From an uncultured Eubacteriales bacterium (GTDB lineage Bacteria > Bacillota > Clostridia > Oscillospirales > CAG-272), in NCBI GenBank assembly GCA_900548735.1, contig URMC01000039.1, forward strand, positions 1-15,034: 15,034 nucleotides of DNA, given 5' to 3'. The notes under the pieces are model-generated. The model had not been told where the DNA came from. It worked only from the letters and a program-made list of their open reading frames with translations, and did no database searches. Positions 13,290 to 15,034 of this stretch are shown here, one piece after another; position 1 is the first letter of the stretch, and every line of letters starts with the position of its first letter. The position numbers were made by a program, and so were the translations under genes.

Positions 13290-14561
13290 TTATTCCTCCT
13301 TAAACATATCAAAATATTTTAAGGAAGGGATAGCACCATATTTGCCCAGCAAATAGTTCTTTTCGTAGTTTTCGTCCTTTCGTATTTTAACACCGTCTTC
13401 ATCAACGAAGTCTGCAAGTGAATACAAAGTTGAAACACCGTCCAAGGTCTTTTCCGTAAACCAGATTTCATCTCTGCGGAGCATATTACCGTTAAGCTGC
13501 CAAGAATCGTGAGAGGTAAATATCAACTGAGCATTTTTGGTGTTAATCTCTGAATTCAAAAAAGTGATAACAAATGTCCTAACAAGCAACGGATGAAGCC
13601 TTGCGTTTAATTCATCTATAAACAAAACGCCACCGGTCGACAACACATCTTGAAGCATTGGGTAAAGTGCAAACATTTTCAAGGTTCCTGCAGATTCGTT
13701 CTGGAGAGGAATAGATGCAATTTGATCAGAATCGATCATCTTATGAATAGCGTCAATTTTTAGATGATCATCATCCTCATCATTATCCGCTTTTAATACT
13801 TCAATATTGAATCCGATAATGGAGGGATCAAAAGATGCAAAGTAATCCACTACATTTTTTTGTATCTTTTTATCATCCGCAAATCCTTCGGGTATTAACC
13901 GAGACAAAAAATAATTTTCCATAGGTTCACCAAAGTCAGCAAAGTCATTGTTGATAAACCAGTCACGAATATACTTCAGCTTAGCAATCTTAAGTTTTGC
14001 ACCTAAGGATACAATCAGCGTTTCATTTTCCAAGGCAATTTTCAAATTTTCCTGACTTTTTTCGGGAATACCGGATAAATCAAGATCATTTGCATTGCGA
14101 TAAAAGATTTTTTTGTAATTTCCACGAGAAGTCTTCGACTTATAATTTAGCCATTCTTCGCATACACCATTGCCATTTACCGTAAAGCCATAGTTGTAAG
14201 TTTTTGCTCCGTTTTCTTCGGAATCGATAAAATATACCTCGAAAGAAGATTCTGCAGAGCGACTGCTAGAATCGAAAAGAAATGGGGTTGGCTTAAAAAA
14301 GCGTGACTTTTTCTTCTTTTGCTCCGATTCATCGCCGTAGTCTAAAGAATTAATGACATACGCCGACATATATCTAAAAGCTTCTTGTACATTAGATTTT
14401 CCGCTTGCATTAGCACCAAATATTGCGGCAACGGGAAGTATTCTTTCGTTTGCAATACTAATAACATGATTACTGAACTCAGAAATTTTAGTTGCGGTCA
14501 TATCTATTGTTGTATCATCTCTGAAAGATTTAAAATTTTTAAAATTGAATTGTAACAGCAT
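13290..14561 (-). CDS. AAA15-family ATPase, RloA/AbiLi-like
   Basis: A 423-residue ABC/OLD-type ATPase. It begins with LLQFNFKNFKSFRDDTTIDM, the strand pattern common to this family. Walker A GANASGKS is at 49-56, an ABC-like signature NESAGT at 288-293, Walker B VLFIDEL at 312-318 (then NARLHP), and a TSHD switch at 349-352. The C-terminus GKYGAIPSLKYF is typical of RloA/AbiLi. In related systems the ATPase senses infection and controls its toxic partner; here that would be the RloB-like protein next door. The ATG at 14561 is chosen over a GTG at 14588 because AAAGGAG lies nine bases before it and homology begins there. It is the first gene of the operon and clearly more AT-rich than the left part of the window. 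Confidence 0.9.
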   Translation of the reverse strand: MLLQFNFKNFKSFRDDTTIDMTATKISEFSNHVISIANERILPVAAIFGANASGKSNVQEAFRYMSAYVINSLDYGDESEQKKKKSRFFKPTPFLFDSSSRSAESSFEVYFIDSEENGAKTYNYGFTVNGNGVCEEWLNYKSKTSRGNYKKIFYRNANDLDLSGIPEKSQENLKIALENETLIVSLGAKLKIAKLKYIRDWFINNDFADFGEPMENYFLSRLIPEGFADDKKIQKNVVDYFASFDPSIIGFNIEVLKADNDEDDDHLKIDAIHKMIDSDQIASIPLQNESAGTLKMFALYPMLQDVLSTGGVLFIDELNARLHPLLVRTFVITFLNSEINTKNAQLIFTSHDSWQLNGNMLRRDEIWFTEKTLDGVSTLYSLADFVDEDGVKIRKDENYEKNYLLGKYGAIPSLKYFDMFKEE

Positions 14562-14593
14562 TGAAATTTTCTCCTTTCTCTCTTTCACTATCT

Positions 14594-14621
14594 ATTATAC
14601 TCGTTTTTTTAAAAAAGTCAA
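14594..14621 (-). promoter_or_regulatory. Promoter of the defence operon
   Basis: On the minus strand, TTGACT (14621-14616), a 16-bp A/T-rich spacer and TATAAT (14599-14594) make a strong promoter 32 bases before the ATPase start codon. The -35 box overlaps the end of a long inverted repeat by two bases. Confidence 0.8.
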
Positions 14622-14654
14622 CATCTAATTGAGATTTTTTCTCAATTAGATGTT
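14620..14654. repeat. 15-bp perfect inverted repeat at the defence promoter
   Basis: AACATCTAATTGAGA (14620-14634) and TCTCAATTAGATGTT (14640-14654) are perfect inverted copies around TTTTT. The right end of the repeat, as read by the operon, runs into the -35 box of the ATPase promoter. It is AT-rich and has no T tract after it on the minus strand. Options are a repressor operator, the remains of a terminator of a lost upstream gene, or an element end. Confidence 0.7.
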
Positions 14655-14856
14655 TGAAAATCAGCACTGAATTCTGAATCACAATAATACTATTAAAAAA
14701 CGACTTCAAAAAGCGCATCTGAAAAAGAGAGGTATATTTTTTGGTTGACCTCACTTTTCTGCTGTTATGCTTTCAATCGCAAAAAAGTATTACAAATATG
14801 GGGAACTCTATATCAATAAGGATTTTCGTGTGATATCTTTTTCGGCGGCGCGATAC

Positions 14857-14893
14857 AAAAAGAAAAGCACCCCTTGCGGGTGCTTTTCTTTTT
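14857..14893. terminator. Strong bidirectional terminator
   Basis: AAAAAGAAAAGCACCC (14857-14872) and GGGTGCTTTTCTTTTT (14878-14893) are perfect inverted copies around CTTGC, a 16-bp stem with T-rich ends on both strands. It isolates the AT-rich defence region from the GC-rich DNA to its right. No obvious gene on either side uses it within the window. Confidence 0.82.
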
Positions 14894-15017
14894 GGTTCTG
14901 AAATGCGACCTGAACCCCGCGCACATACGGGTTACCGGAGGGAGTGGGCATGGAGCGCGACCGCCGCCGGGGGCGGGAGGAGGGAGCGCGACAAGGGAGA
15001 AAAAAAGGAGAGCCGGG

Positions 15018-15034
15018 GGCGGAGTGACTCCGCC
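15018..15034. repeat. GC-rich palindrome at the window edge
   Basis: GGCGGAGT-G-ACTCCGCC is a perfect inverted repeat with 8-bp arms that reaches the last base of the window, so it may be longer. It could be a terminator or part of a dispersed repeat. Confidence 0.4.

Larger units (their letters stand above)
14655..15034. other. Right flank: AT-rich remnant, terminator, then GC-rich DNA
   Basis: I see no convincing gene in these 380 bases. 14655-14856 is AT-rich like the defence operon. A strong bidirectional terminator follows. From about 14900 the DNA becomes GC-rich and purine-rich on the plus strand (GGGGGCGGGAGGAGGGAG), like the left part of the window, so the acquired block probably ends near the terminator. 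Confidence 0.5.

Noticed and set aside
14767..14901. A 44-codon open frame at the right of the defence operon
   Set aside because: It has no ribosome site, ends by running through the terminator hairpin, and shows no recognisable pattern.

Overview
The window looks like a chromosomal stretch from a GC-rich member of the Clostridia, most like the Oscillospiraceae/Ruminococcaceae. This is an inference. It rests on strong AAGGAGG-type ribosome sites, near-consensus TTGACA-17-TATAAT promoters, the gene families present, and GC-rich housekeeping genes beside an AT-rich acquired block.

Layout, left to right. (1) 93-2024, minus strand: an operon of an AbrB-type regulator, an ABC ATPase and an ABC-2 permease, driven by a consensus promoter with a perfect 17-bp palindrome at its predicted transcription start. 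(2) 2081-2903, plus strand: a short-chain dehydrogenase behind its own consensus promoter and two GC-rich leader hairpins. (3) 2926-5655, minus strand: a methionine ABC importer operon, metN-metI-metQ. Its ~180-nt leader carries a 24-codon ORF with six Met and three Cys among residues 7-18, followed by a 14-bp GC-rich hairpin and six T directly before the metN ribosome site. This is the arrangement expected of ribosome-mediated transcription attenuation responding to charged tRNA-Met (or tRNA-Cys). No S-box or T-box is visible. (4) 5694-8052, minus strand: an ABC exporter pair. (5) 8354-9837, minus strand: an RsmF-like rRNA m5C methyltransferase. (6) 9858-10149, plus strand: tRNA-Leu(UAA) and an initiator tRNA-Met whose T stem carries one extra A. 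(7) 10138-11368: an IS3-family insertion sequence with a single fused transposase ORF. (8) 11465-14621, minus strand: an AT-rich three-gene operon resembling an anti-phage cassette, with an AAA15/AbiLi-like ATPase, an RloB/AbiLii-like protein and a third protein joining a DNA-binding-like N-terminus to a TIR/deoxyribosyltransferase-like domain. (9) A strong bidirectional terminator at 14857-14893, after which GC-rich DNA resumes to the window edge.

The two most interesting objects are the Met/Cys-rich leader peptide with its competing RNA helices upstream of metNIQ, and the three-gene RloAB/AbiL-like cassette with a TIR-like third member. Smaller ones are a terminator overlapping the metNIQ promoter, the AbrB operator candidate, a long inverted repeat touching the defence promoter, two copies of a dispersed repeat (1-44 and 8164-8221), and the odd initiator tRNA. 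All function calls come from reading motifs; no database search was run.
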